Assembly: GCA_000969725.1 (NCBI GenBank)
Contig: JXSR01S035702.1
Origin: Ophiothrix spiculata
Lineage: Eukaryota; Echinodermata; Ophiuroidea; Amphilepidida; Ophiotrichidae
Direction: 5' to 3' (one strand)
DNA length: 22,144 nucleotides
This document shows, piece by piece, positions 10,781-19,827 of the stretch. A program made the translations under genes and the position numbers. Position 1 is the stretch's first letter; each line of letters begins with the position of its first letter. Below the pieces are notes generated by a model. It was given only the letters and a program-made list of their open reading frames with translations. It was not told the DNA's origin and searched no databases.

Positions 10781-11160
10781 ATTTAACTGGATTGTAATAC
10801 AACACAGAAGTATTAAGAGCCAAAATTAAATATATATAAAACTCATTTGCAAGGCAAATAGGAAATACTTATTCCACTTCTATATTCATGCTCTATAACT
10901 GCCAAAGTATTAAAATGGTTTGATAACCTGAGACAAGTTGCAGAGAACAAAACGTATAGGTGTGTATAGTAGAATTCTAACAGATTTGTATTTAAATTTC
11001 ACTTTTTTTTTGCAGAAGTAGGCTATCATCCAATTCCCACAACAATGCACTCCTATCCATAAATAAGATATTTTACCATCTCATTATAATATCTATGAAA
11101 TGTAAGGCAAAGCACAATGTATTTGGAGCAGGGCCGTAAGTTTTAAAAACTGGTACTTAC

Positions 11161-11329
11161 TGGTCAACGAATTCAATGCTGACACCAAAAGCATCTGCCA
11201 TATATTGCAATGTCAAACTCTGATAAGATTCCAGCAGCTGCGTGTACGCTGATATTCTCATTTCCCTCACATAGTAGCGATAATGTGGTGCCATTAGTCT
11301 GTCGATTTTTAACTTTTGTTCCACTTCAC
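11161..11329 (-). CDS. PSMD6: PSMD6 internal exon (PCI domain)
   Basis: Last PSMD6 exon in the window in transcript order. It encodes about 56 residues, including [20 protein letters not shown] and [20 protein letters not shown]. This is the highly conserved helical/winged-helix part of the PCI domain of Rpn7, which scaffolds the proteasome lid with the other PCI subunits. The acceptor is TTTCTCCAG at its 5' edge and the donor is a consensus GTAAGT just below 11161. It enters by completing a split Gly codon and leaves with two bases (CA) of a split Gln codon, so a further exon of about 57 codons must follow to the left. I did not find that exon between 1 and 11160. Residue identity with animal PSMD6 is very high, so the assignment is secure. 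Confidence 0.95.
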
Positions 11330-11561
11330 CTGGAGAAAAAAACAACAAAGAAATTATGATTTAACATACCATATTGTGTGTAATAAATGTCATGGGAGCA
11401 TTGGACTTTACAAATTGGAGGTTTCAATTATAGGTAAGTTTTAGCATCACAATTTCTGAGCTGAGGTTAATTTCTGAGGGAGAAAAGCAGAATTTTATTG
11501 TTTAAGAATTTAATTCGTGAATGTAATGGTAGCATTCACGCAGTAAGTCTCTTACGTCTTA

Positions 11562-11947
11562 GGCCATAAAAAAATAAATTGTTTGTTTGCCCTCCAGTGG
11601 AAAAATTAAAATTTCAGGTCAGGCGGTCGGTTGATCTTTTTTTTTTTTTTTTTTTTTTTTTTTACTCTTCACATATATTTTAAAGAATGATGTCATTCCA
11701 TGGATTTTATCCTGAATACCAAGCAATGCAGGGCTTAATCAAAGATTGTGGGTCATTATTTAGAGGAAATATGTATTTTATACTACTAAATGTGACTTTA
11801 TACTGCTAAATTTTATGTTTTCCATCGAAAATATTGAGTTTTCATATTTTACATGTTTGAAGGGGAAAAAATAAACTAAAATACCCAACCCAAATTTTTG
11901 GCATTTTAGGGTAGGTCGCGGAGGGCAAACATACATTTTTTTAGGCC
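11562..11947. mobile_element. MITE, PIF/Harbinger-like, 386 bp, TTA target duplication, inside PSMD6 intron
   Basis: The ends are GGCCATAAAAAAATAAATTG...TTTGCCCTCC at the left and, complemented from the right, GGCCTAAAAAAATG...TTTGCCCTCC. They are flanked by TTA at 11559-11561 and 11948-11950. Its ends match the 395-bp element at 5552-5946, so both belong to one family. A run of 27 T residues lies near the left end at 11637-11663. It sits in the 3.4-kb intron between the PSMD6 exons at 14738-14846 and 11161-11329. Confidence 0.78.
11637..11663. repeat. Homopolymer run, 27 T
   Basis: An uninterrupted T run (A run in the PSMD6 transcript sense) inside the MITE at 11562-11947. It may be a polymorphic microsatellite, and assembly length errors are likely at such runs. 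Confidence 0.95.
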
Positions 11948-12651
11948 TTATGTGAGTGAACAGTTAAGTGCATGTTCACAAATTACTGCCACAAACAACA
12001 GAAGGAGAAAGTAATGAGAGAGTGTTTGCCCCATGGACTGCCAACTAGAAATATTTTAAGCCAACTGCTTAGTGCTAAAAGGTTTTGTTTAGATTATTTT
12101 CCCGTATTTTGTGAACATCATTTTGGTTTTTATAACCAATATTAAAATGTGCAAAAAATAACTATTTGCCTCTAAATCCTTCAAGATTATACCAAAAAAA
12201 AAAAACCTGAAAATAAAACGTGCTATTTTTCAAAGTAAAGAAACTTGCAAATGTTCTACATTGATAAATAATATCTTACTAATATATCCTGTAATGGCTT
12301 TTTAACTTTTGAAACATTACAAACAATTGCCGTTTAGTTTGATATTTTGTAAAAGTTCTTAAATTAGAAAAAATCCACATGAAGTTTTCTAAATTTAACC
12401 AGCAATAGATACTGCATTGCCAAAGCAATCACAATTTCTGATGACCTTCAAATAAAGGCTTTCCCTGCCTTGACATTAGTGACTAATCATTTGATCATTT
12501 TACCCCTTTGAGTCAGAACAGAGTGTTGAGATTGAACTGACATGACTTAATACACAGAGGATTAATGGATGATCTATATAAGTGCTTAAAGGGGATCATG
12601 TCACAAAATCATGAATCAAAGGTCGCATCAGACAATATGTGTCTTCCCAGC

Positions 12652-12825
12652 CTGGCAAACTTCATTTTTCGCTACAGGTGAAAATATGTGAGAAGGTTGT
12701 AATTTAGTAATTTTTTTGAAGATTCAAATGATTGTATTCAAAACACCTGCAAAGTTTTGTTTAAAAAATTGAATTAAAGTATGAAAAATTCACATCTTAG
12801 AATTACCATCAACAGAAAAGCATAT
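12652..12825. repeat. Diverged partial copy of the 1389-1809 element family
   Basis: Same orientation and same order of blocks as 1422-1602: GGCAAACTTC, TTTTCGCTAC (TTTGCGCTAC in the other copy), GTGAAAATATGTG, GTAATTT, CAAAACACC followed by GCAAAGTTT, and ATCAACAGAAAA. The outer inverted ends of the full element are not recognisable here, so this is a truncated or older copy. It is intronic to PSMD6. Confidence 0.7.
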
Positions 12826-13059
12826 TGTTTTCTGTTTTTTAAACATGCTTTTCTCAGGATTAACTTTAACTCAATGCTGCGTTAACTTTATGCTACATTA
12901 AATCCAATTATTGCAATACTTTATAGTAACTAAGTGATCAGTGTTGAAATCATCTAAAACGTTTATAATACAACAAAATTCATGACATTTTAACTACAAA
13001 ATGGATCTTGAGCTCAGTTTCATAGGACAGAATTTCAAATGTGATTTTCTCGAAATATG

Positions 13060-13140
13060 TGTTTCGCTATATAGACCGGTATGTGATGCGCCCAACGATA
13101 TGTATATGTATATGACAATGAAATAAACTTGAACTTGAAT
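13060..13140 (+). mobile_element. Probable 3' end of a 5'-truncated non-LTR retrotransposon
   Basis: A short segment ends in GACAATGAAATAAACTTGAA followed by CTTGAA, that is, an AATAAA-type signal running into a short simple-repeat tail (ACTTGA repeated). This is the usual look of the 3' terminus of CR1/L2-like and related non-LTR elements in marine invertebrate genomes. The upstream part is slightly richer in CpG (ACCGG, ATGCGCCCAACG). No reverse-transcriptase frame is present, so it would be a severely truncated copy. Its left boundary is uncertain. Confidence 0.45.
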
Positions 13141-14737
13141 TACATGATTTTCCATTTACCACATAACACTTGTAATTTCCGCAATTTTTGAAGGCCTTAG
13201 ATTAGACATTAATTGTGACAGGCCATTGTCATATTTATGTTAAGTGTGATACAGCATTGTGACAACTCAGAATTTCAAAGGTGCAATCATCTGCTGTTAC
13301 TATAATTACAAAGCCATACCCACACTGAAATTTCCCTAATACCTCTACCCACTACATACTGGCAAGAGGCAGCTAGCGTGTGGTTCAGATTTTAGATGCT
13401 TTAAACATGATAACCAGATGCTTGTAGGTTAAAAGAATTTCAACCTTAGAGTCTTACTAAATGCCAACAGTGTCTCACTTGTATGTCATGGGCATAAGTC
13501 GGAACTGTGTGGGCTTTGGTCGCACCACTTTTCAGCCAGAAAAAGAAAACATAAATAAATTAAATCTAATTTAATGGGTTTTATTATAGTCCTAGCATAA
13601 ATAACCAAAACATAGTACTGTACCAATTCGTTTTAGTAAAGTTATGTTGTCTTCTGGGTCTGGGTCTAAGTTGGTTCCCTATATTTGACAACTAAGGGAC
13701 CATAGGCCAAACCACTTTTACCAAGGGCTGTACCACTTTTATTTTCCTTCCGACACCCCTTACCTGTTACTCAAGATATAGTTGAATGTTTGGGACATTT
13801 TCTGGAAACATGACTAAACCCCCTTTTACAACTAAGGCCTTCTAGACCTATCAATCATGACACATTATTTTTCCTTGCTTAAATCTCTCACTCACTGCAA
13901 AGAATAACAATTGGTGGCCTATTATATAAACCAAAATAAATTCTTAATCATAGCCAAATATTTCTCATATCAGCCAGGAGATCTAACACTAATATGCTGG
14001 CTTAAAGAAGTATCTGTTGCACTTGTCACTAAATTACATCAGCTCATATTAAAAGTAAGATGCTGAAGCTCATAACAATCAAACATACTAAAGCCCAAGT
14101 ACAGCATCTAACAAGATGTAAGTTGAGACACTAAAGTTGAAATTATATGAATTTACTAGCATCTAGTTTGCCTTTTTAAATTGACATCACTAAATAAAAA
14201 CATTTGTATGTCATGGGCTTGATTCTAGACTTTGCCATAAATAATTTGTGAAGTGATTACCTTGTTGTTTTAATAGCAGCAGTAAGTTGTAAAATAGGCA
14301 AAAATATATTCAACTTGGTTGTGAAAACCCACAATTTAATTTACTATTTCAAGATGTTGCAGGCTACAGCAACTAAAAGCAACAAAACATGACTCTAAAC
14401 ATCAACATCACTGTTTAGCCAAGGATGGGTCCACTACACTGTAATTATAATTTTGTGCTCTTATTGCTACATTACATGTTTTTGCATCAAAACTTTTCTG
14501 TCATATACCTTGTCACTACAATGAGACAATTTATATTGATTAGCCTTACTAATTAGCAAAGCAACAAGATTTTTCCTCTGAGTTGAAACAAATTCACAAT
14601 GAAGGACAACAAATTCTTTTTGCTCAGCCTGAACAGCAAGCATAGAAACAAACAAACGAACAAACGTAAAAGCCTCAAAACTACATAGTGACAAGAGAAT
14701 TAAACCAACATTTTTCTTGTGCAAGCTTTATTCTTAC
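13141..14737. other. PSMD6 intron sequence without recognisable elements
   Basis: Continuation of the intron between the exons at 14738-14846 and 11161-11329. I see only AT-rich sequence. The minus-strand frame at 14467-14724 ends near the exon but is separated from it by the donor site and is not coding. Confidence 0.6.
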
Positions 14738-14846
14738 CAAGCGCTTGAAAGAATTCTCCATACTTGCAGTCATAGAGTGAGAAGAGGAATGTACGGAGGT
14801 CCGGCAAGCTGTGCATCACTTCCAAAATCTCAGCACCTTTAACAAC
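14738..14846 (-). CDS. PSMD6: PSMD6 internal exon
   Basis: A 109-nt exon encoding [20 protein letters not shown] then [16 protein letters not shown], plus the first base of a split Gly codon. In the family this segment links the N-terminal RPN7 helical repeats to the PCI domain. The acceptor is TTGATTTCCAG and the donor is GTAAGAA. It enters in phase 0, directly continuing the Arg-Lys-Lys end of the exon at 16027-16246, and leaves in phase 1, matching the exon at 11161-11329. It is too short to stand out as an open frame. It was found by following the family sequence and the phase requirement. Confidence 0.93.
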
Positions 14847-15059
14847 CTGGAAATCAAACAAAATCATTAAGATTTAGAGGGGTGATACTAGACTCTGCTG
14901 TAGTCATGACAGCATGGTGCTCAAATTGGGAGGGTGGTTCAGGTCCACTTAGGTCCTGCTGAAAATACCTTGGCTCCATGATGGCAGTGGGGATTTCAAG
15001 AGAAGAAAGAGCTTGCATGGACAACAATTTGGAAGTTTTAAGGGAAAACAAAGATTTGT

Positions 15060-15640
15060 CTCAGAAACCCGCGCGCAATGCTGTGAGAAAATGAATTTAG
15101 CACGTAGAGCTATGCGCTGGTCTTCTTGGGTTTTTTAATCGAGAGTAATCAAGCGATCAACCCACATTTGTAAATCAACGCGCTGGTCTTTTTGGTTCTT
15201 TTAATCGAGAGTAATCCAGCGATCAACCCACATTTGTAAAGCCCCAAACATTTTCCCTCGTGTCGGGGATATGGGTAGATAGCGCAATGTTGCAGTGCTA
15301 ACAACAGTAGACACCGATATACTAATAATGCATGGTAGTCTTTGCTACGTGCATGTAGCTGCAAACAGGAAATACCATGTGGTTTTCCAAACAAGCATAG
15401 CATGGGCTGAAGACCGTCATGTATTGCATTCATCAAATTCAGAATACACATCGCAAGTTTTGCACTTTGCTTCCATTTGCTGTTTCAATTTTACAGTGAA
15501 TGTTACATTTTATATCAACATGATTGTCAGAGTTCGCATAGTCAAAACGGGCAGGATCCTACTTAGAAACTGGGCACTTCACAAATATGGCGAGAACGTA
15601 AGTTTGGGCTTGATAAGGGAGTGTTAAAAAAAATATCCCA
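15060..15640. other. CpG-rich intronic patch with open frames on both strands
   Basis: Composition differs from the surrounding intron: CpG-containing words are frequent (CCCGCGCGC, GCGCTGG, AATCGAG, AGCGATC, CCTCGTGTCGGGG). It contains the tandem duplication at 15114-15243, a 110-codon plus-strand frame (15295-15627) and a 100-codon minus-strand frame (15149-15451). I recognise neither peptide. Near the right edge, ATGGCGAGAAC is followed immediately by a consensus donor GTAAGT on the plus strand (about 15588-15604). An inserted mobile sequence, or a small antisense transcription unit with a first exon here, would both fit. There is no decisive evidence for either. Confidence 0.35.
15114..15243. 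repeat. Tandem duplication, period 66 bp, two copies
   Basis: The unit starts GCGCTGGTCTT and includes TTTTAATCGAGAGTAATC and GCGATCAACCCACATTTGTA. Copies begin at 15114 and 15180. They differ at only a handful of positions, so the duplication is fairly recent. It lies in the PSMD6 intron between the exons at 16027-16246 and 14738-14846. Confidence 0.9.
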
Positions 15641-16026
15641 TACCTCATAGCTAATTTCCTTAAAAAAATTGCATACTGCATAGCTTTTTTATTTTGCAAA
15701 AAGTTTCTGAGACAAACTTTTTTTGCCTAATGTCTCTAGAAATATATCTCAATGGAAAGTGAGATCAATGCCTTTGGTACCCTATGTCATAGAATCATAC
15801 TCATATCATAATCAAGAGAATTTATAGAGTGACCAATGCTATCATCTTAGTGCAAAATGTCAGAAGAACGTGTCTCCCTTTGGAGATCTATGCAAAAAAG
15901 AGAAAAGCGGGAAGGCAACAAACCCCGTTCTTAAATACACCCGATACCTTTTGGCAGAACACAAGGTTGCTTACTTTGCAGCTGACAGATGATGAACCAG
16001 ATCAAATGGAAAATGTGGATTCCTAC

Positions 16027-16246
16027 CTTCTTCCTGAGTTCTGTTCTGTCCAATGCAATCATTGATGTGATGACAGTATATGTGACAAAACTCTGATACT
16101 CCATGAGTTCATATGATGTAAATGTTGAGACGGTATCTAAGAAGAACGTGGCAGCAGCTTTGAAATTTCTGATGGACATATTGTAAACACCCTGATAAAC
16201 CTTGAGACGATTTCTCCTGTCCCAATCACCACCCTCATCAATCATA
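16027..16246 (-). CDS. PSMD6: PSMD6 internal exon (RPN7 domain)
   Basis: A 220-nt exon encoding [20 protein letters not shown], then an internal stretch containing [20 protein letters not shown] and [13 protein letters not shown], ending in [10 protein letters not shown]. These are hallmark motifs of Rpn7/PSMD6, in the C-terminal half of its TPR-like RPN7 domain. The first base completes a split Ser codon (AG|T) from the exon at 16535-16680, and the exon ends in phase 0. The acceptor is TTATTTTTCAG. The donor is GTAGGA, the weakest of the five. The reading frame stays open past the acceptor on genomic DNA, but that extension is intronic. Confidence 0.96.
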
Positions 16247-16534
16247 CTGAAAAATAACAAGATGCTCAAAGATATATCATCTATGTCAATCTGGTGATTG
16301 TTTAAAAAATTGTAGATATTCAAAACATGTAATGAAAATTTGCTAGTCAAAATATATTTCCGAACTTTTTGCATCATAACAATTCCAAATCTAGACGAAA
16401 ATTAGGTAGAATGGTGAAATATAAGGCACACTTCTAACATTTTTACCAAATCACAGCAATTCCATATGGGGTGGAGGTGGGGGTATGGATTTCAAATGGA
16501 TCAGTTCAATACAGTACAATACAAATGTTCTCAC

Positions 16535-16680
16535 CTTTTGGCTTTGTCAATATTTCTTGTGATTATATCATTATCCATGAAAAATAGTCCAACTCGGATC
16601 TGATGAAATATAATGTCTAAACGATGTCCAAGGGCTACCGTCTTGTCAAAAGCTTTCCTAAATGCTGTCAGACATGCATC
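16535..16680 (-). CDS. PSMD6: PSMD6 internal exon (RPN7 domain)
   Basis: A 146-nt exon encoding [40 protein letters not shown] and TRNIDKAK, plus two bases of a split Ser codon. The acceptor is TCTTTTTGCAG and the donor is GTGAGAA. It enters in phase 0 after Gly-Asp-Lys of the exon at 17518-17723. [10 protein letters not shown] and MDND-ITRN are family signatures. The HQIRVG segment is YLLRIG in the human protein, a small local divergence within a helical repeat. The intron to the next exon is only 288 bp, the shortest in the window. Confidence 0.96.
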
Positions 16681-17392
16681 CTGCAAAAAGACCAACCCAA
16701 AGCAAATTAGTGTACAAGTAACTATTAGGTACAACTCTGCATGGCCTAAATATAACTATCAAACTCTTTATCATCTGGCATTGAGAGTTGCAAGTGTGAA
16801 TCTGGTGAGCAACATATAAAGTGTCCTTGAGCAAAATACTTACCCTCAAGTGGTTGAGGGATACGATATGCAAATTGCAACTAATTATTATTACTATGGG
16901 CGTGTAGTTGACCAAGAATATGCTGATGTGTGTCTAGTCTAACCAAGCATGGTTAATAATGATCATTCCAGTTCATATCTAGAACTGGTAGCATTGATAT
17001 CATGCAAGTACTATTAGGCCTAAAGTATTGACCACATACTTTGCTTTGTATGACGTAAGCTTTATTATACTAGGCCCTAATTAAAACCATTCATTCAGCC
17101 AACACTTCTATAGCCTGGCTTGCTTTAAATGCAGTGAGATTAAATTTTGTCATTTTCTACATGATAGCTTACGGTATATTTCCAGGATACAGGCAAGCGA
17201 AATATTAAAGGAATCTTCACCACTATTAGGGGACAAATGCTGGAAATTGGGCCGTTTGATCAGGTATTCTGCATTTAACTGGTTAATTACTCAATAAAAA
17301 TGCTGCAAGTTTAGAAATGGAAGCTCAGTTAGGAAGTTCAGTTTTGTAATACAGTAAAATAATACTCTGCATTTTATATTTCACTTGCCTTC
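16681..17392. other. PSMD6 intron between exons at 17518 and 16680 (left part)
   Basis: Intronic sequence with no feature other than the exon-derived duplicate that follows it at 17393-17480. Short frames at 16613-16915 are extensions or shadows of the neighbouring exon. Confidence 0.6.
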
Positions 17393-17480
17393 ATCTCCAA
17401 TTTTAGAAAAATCCTCAACTTTCCCTAAAAGCGCTTCCCTCACTACTGTCTCTACAAGATTTTGCTTGACGTCCTGCACA
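17393..17480 (-). pseudogene. Decayed partial duplicate of a PSMD6 exon
   Basis: 88 bp with about 82% identity to 17521-17608, the 3' part of the neighbouring PSMD6 exon, in the same orientation and offset by 128 bp with no indels. It lies just downstream of that exon in transcript order. Read in the parental frame it has no stop and resembles VQDVKQNLVETVVREALLGK then VEDFSKIGD, but conserved residues are changed (Ala to Val, Glu to Lys, Gly to Val, Tyr to Asp), indicating relaxed selection. A GC-type donor (AAG|GCAAGT) follows at about 17383-17391, and a possible acceptor (GTGCAG) lies inside the copy. Use of that pair would add 85 nt and shift the frame. It is best read as a dead exon fragment, or possibly a poison exon. 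Confidence 0.85.
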
Positions 17481-17517
17481 GCTTTTGAAGACCAACCCCC
17501 TAGAATATTTGGCTTAC

Positions 17518-17723
17518 CTTATCTCCAATTTTGGAAAAGTATTCAGCTTTCGCTAAAAGAGCATCCCGCACTTCTGTTTCTCCAAGATTTTGCTCAGCAT
17601 CCTGCAAAGTCTCATCTAACTTCTTAAGCTGTGCCTCATTTTCATCCTTCATCTTCTTTAATAGAGCTGCATCTGTCTTCCAACCAAGGTCTTTGCATAA
17701 TGATTCATAAAATGGGGCCATGT
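17518..17723 (-). CDS. PSMD6: PSMD6 internal exon (start of RPN7 domain)
   Basis: First PSMD6 exon in the window in transcript order. It is 206 nt and encodes [59 protein letters not shown] and EYFSKIGDK. It corresponds to the region starting near residue 50 of human PSMD6. The protein is the Rpn7 subunit of the 19S regulatory particle lid, which helps hold the lid together around the deubiquitinase. The acceptor is CTTTATATAG and the donor is GTAAGC. The exon opens with two bases (AC) completing a split Asn codon, so the Met at 17721 is internal, not the initiator. The upstream exon with about 49 codons was not found up to 22144. Confidence 0.95.
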
Positions 17724-17840
17724 CTATATAAAGTAATAACAAATAATGTGAGATGGTAACATTAAGTTGTTATATAATTTTGTAGTATAATTAGACGAGT
17801 TAAAAAATCTGCTTTTATTAATTAACCCTAGCACTTTTCA

Positions 17841-18550
17841 CCTTCAAATGGCATAAATGTTTTTTGTAATCTAACTCTCAAACTAATTGTGTAAACTATA
17901 TATATAAAAGTAAAACATTTTAGAAGTGGATTTTTACCCTGAACATATTGGTGATATCGGTTTTTGATGATTTTTGTCGATTTTGGCAAAAAATGCCAAA
18001 AAACATATTTTTTGCCCCAAAATTTCTGGAAAGTAAGATTACTGGAAAGCCATCTAAAATTTGCATATGGGTATGTGAAATGTTGAACTTTTTTGCTTTT
18101 TGCAATCTATAAACAAATGTCTAGGAAAGGTTTTATCAAATTTTTGATTTTTTCTTAGTTTTTTAATAAATGTTAAAAATATGTCAAAAAACAAACAAAT
18201 CCCACCGCTGCCACCAAAATGGCAATTTTGACCTATTTTTGGCATTTTTTTAAAAAATAAGATAAAAATCAACAATTTGAGAAAAAATTTCATGGCATTT
18301 GTTTCTAAATTCCAAAAAGCAAAAAAGTTCAAAATTTCACGAATGTAAATTTAAGTTAGGCTTTCCAGAAATTTTGGGGGCAAAAATGACAATTTTTGGC
18401 ATTTTTTGCCAAAATCGACAAATATCGTCAAAAACCAATATCACCAATATGTTAAGGGTAAAATCCACTTCTAAAAATGTATACTTTTATATTGTCTATG
18501 CAATTAGTTTGAGAGTTAGAGTACAAAAACCATTTATGCTAGTTGAAGAT
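17841..18550. mobile_element. Foldback element, ~710 bp, related to family A
   Basis: A long imperfect hairpin covers almost the whole interval. The left arm contains GCATAAATG, CTAACTCTCAAACTAATTG, TTAGAAGTGGATTTT, AACATATTGGTGATAT, GTCGATTTTGGCAAAAAATG and TTGAACTTTTTTGCTTTTTG. The complement of the right arm contains the same words in the same order, and pairing continues inward to a loop near 18180-18235. Exact ends and target duplication are unclear. AAAGTATACATTTYTAGAAG and GGAAAGCYTAACTTAAATTT are shared with the element at 10271-10780, so the two are related. Open frames at 17920-18565 on both strands merely reflect the repeat. Confidence 0.75.
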
Positions 18551-19824
18551 CTACCCCAGCCTTAAAGTTAAGAAAAACATAAATTAGAGATCTGCATGTC
18601 TAAAGAGTTGAATAGGCCTGGGAGTTTACGGTTAATTACATAACCGTTTAAACGAATAAACAAATGTTTGTTTACCCATTTAACCATATCCAACTGTTGA
18701 ATTTTGCAACTGTAACAAATTATGTTTCCGGGCGAATTGTAAACAATTTATGACTTATCAAAATAACAGGCGGTCAAAATATTGTCTTCAAAACACTCTT
18801 ATTTTTAACATACAAAGTCATGAAATCAACACAACTTTGTTTCTCTGGCGAATATTTTACTGCCCTTGCAGTGTTTCGGTTGTTTAAAAGTTTAAACGAT
18901 CCCAACGCTAACCCTGATCTTATCTAACGGAGTAAGCCACTAGACTACCACTGCCCTTGCAGTATTGTACTTGTTAACTTTGGCATATAATCTGGACTTT
19001 TCTGAATGGGATATTATTATATTCAGTAGGATTAGTGTTTTACTTGTAGGTCATCGTAATGTAGTCTGGGTGAGGTGTAGTGCTTTCAGTTTCTAGAAGT
19101 TATGACCTCTCTGACCATGATGTCATAAAGTCAACAAAGTGCAGTCAACTTCAAGGACAGAATGTTTTTTGTTTACACTAAAATGTTTGTTCACCCTTTC
19201 CTTTCCAAGGGACTTCCGTTTGAGGAGAGTGAGCTCTATTGTGCCACCCTGCTCCCCTAAAATGTCTTATGGGAGCTCAATTAATAGAGCGCCTTGCATG
19301 ATGTATTAACATCTAAATATCCAGATAGCTCCCCTAATTGCGCCCCTAAAGAACTTCAGGAGAGCTCCTGATACAGCCCCTGGAAATTTCAAGCTTGGTA
19401 AGTTACCAGATTTATTATTTAACGCTGACACTTACTCTGATCATGTTTATAAAATTTGTTATTTTGTATGTACATAATGTGACAATTACTTTATTTTGAC
19501 TTGTTGATGATCAATGTTCGACACCACAAGTGCTTATTTATAATCATTTAATTTTTTTTTTTCATTTTTTATATTTAATGCGCCAATGCAGTCGATCTCA
19601 TTTCCTGCCTGCACGGTCTTTAAAATTTTGATCAAATTTCGGGCAATTTTCGGCAGGTTTCGGCAAGTGATTTTGCACTGGTGGCTTCACGACCAGGCTA
19701 GTAAAAAAAAAATCATTGTTGCGGCCTGCTATGCATTGTCAGTATGTTTACCGATAATCAATCTAAAAGTCAATATTTTCATTCATGCACAAAGGCATTC
19801 TTTTTGGAATATTATTATTTCCTA
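18551..19824. other. Unannotated non-coding stretch upstream of the visible PSMD6 exons
   Basis: No gene recognised. The 14-bp word ACTGCCCTTGCAGT, itself a small stem-loop, occurs twice (about 18859 and 18950). CGTTTAAACG-like words at about 18645 and 18890 might mark a decayed inverted-repeat element at 18615-18910. Words such as AGCTCCCCTAA recur at 19250-19350. If PSMD6 has a conventional structure this is either intron 1 or 5' flank; the missing N-terminal exon was not seen. Confidence 0.45.
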
Positions 19825-19827
19825 TTA

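Noticed and set aside
1..11160. Final PSMD6 coding exon
   Set aside because: I looked on the minus strand for the expected C-terminal segment (motifs like AGRLHCKID, NWQYQ and a RVINM ending) and saw nothing convincing, so it is presumed to lie left of the window.
15295..15627. 110-codon plus-strand open frame
   Set aside because: It is the longest frame outside the exons in its area, but the peptide matches no family I know and overlaps an equally open frame on the other strand. Composition of the patch explains its openness.
16247..16377. Extension of the PSMD6 reading frame upstream of the exon at 16246
   Set aside because: The frame is open on genomic DNA, but a good acceptor (TTATTTTTCAG) and the split Ser codon place the exon boundary at 16246. 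The extension has no similarity to PSMD6.
17385..17627. 80-codon plus-strand frame over a PSMD6 exon
   Set aside because: It is the antisense shadow of the exon and its decayed duplicate; the minus-strand frame matches PSMD6 residue by residue.
17920..18565. Three overlapping frames rich in Phe, Lys and Ile
   Set aside because: They are mirror readings of the two arms of one long hairpin element, not genes.
18615..18910. Possible hAT-like element with CGTTTAAACG-containing inverted ends
   Set aside because: Only short words pair, and no consistent target duplication could be found.
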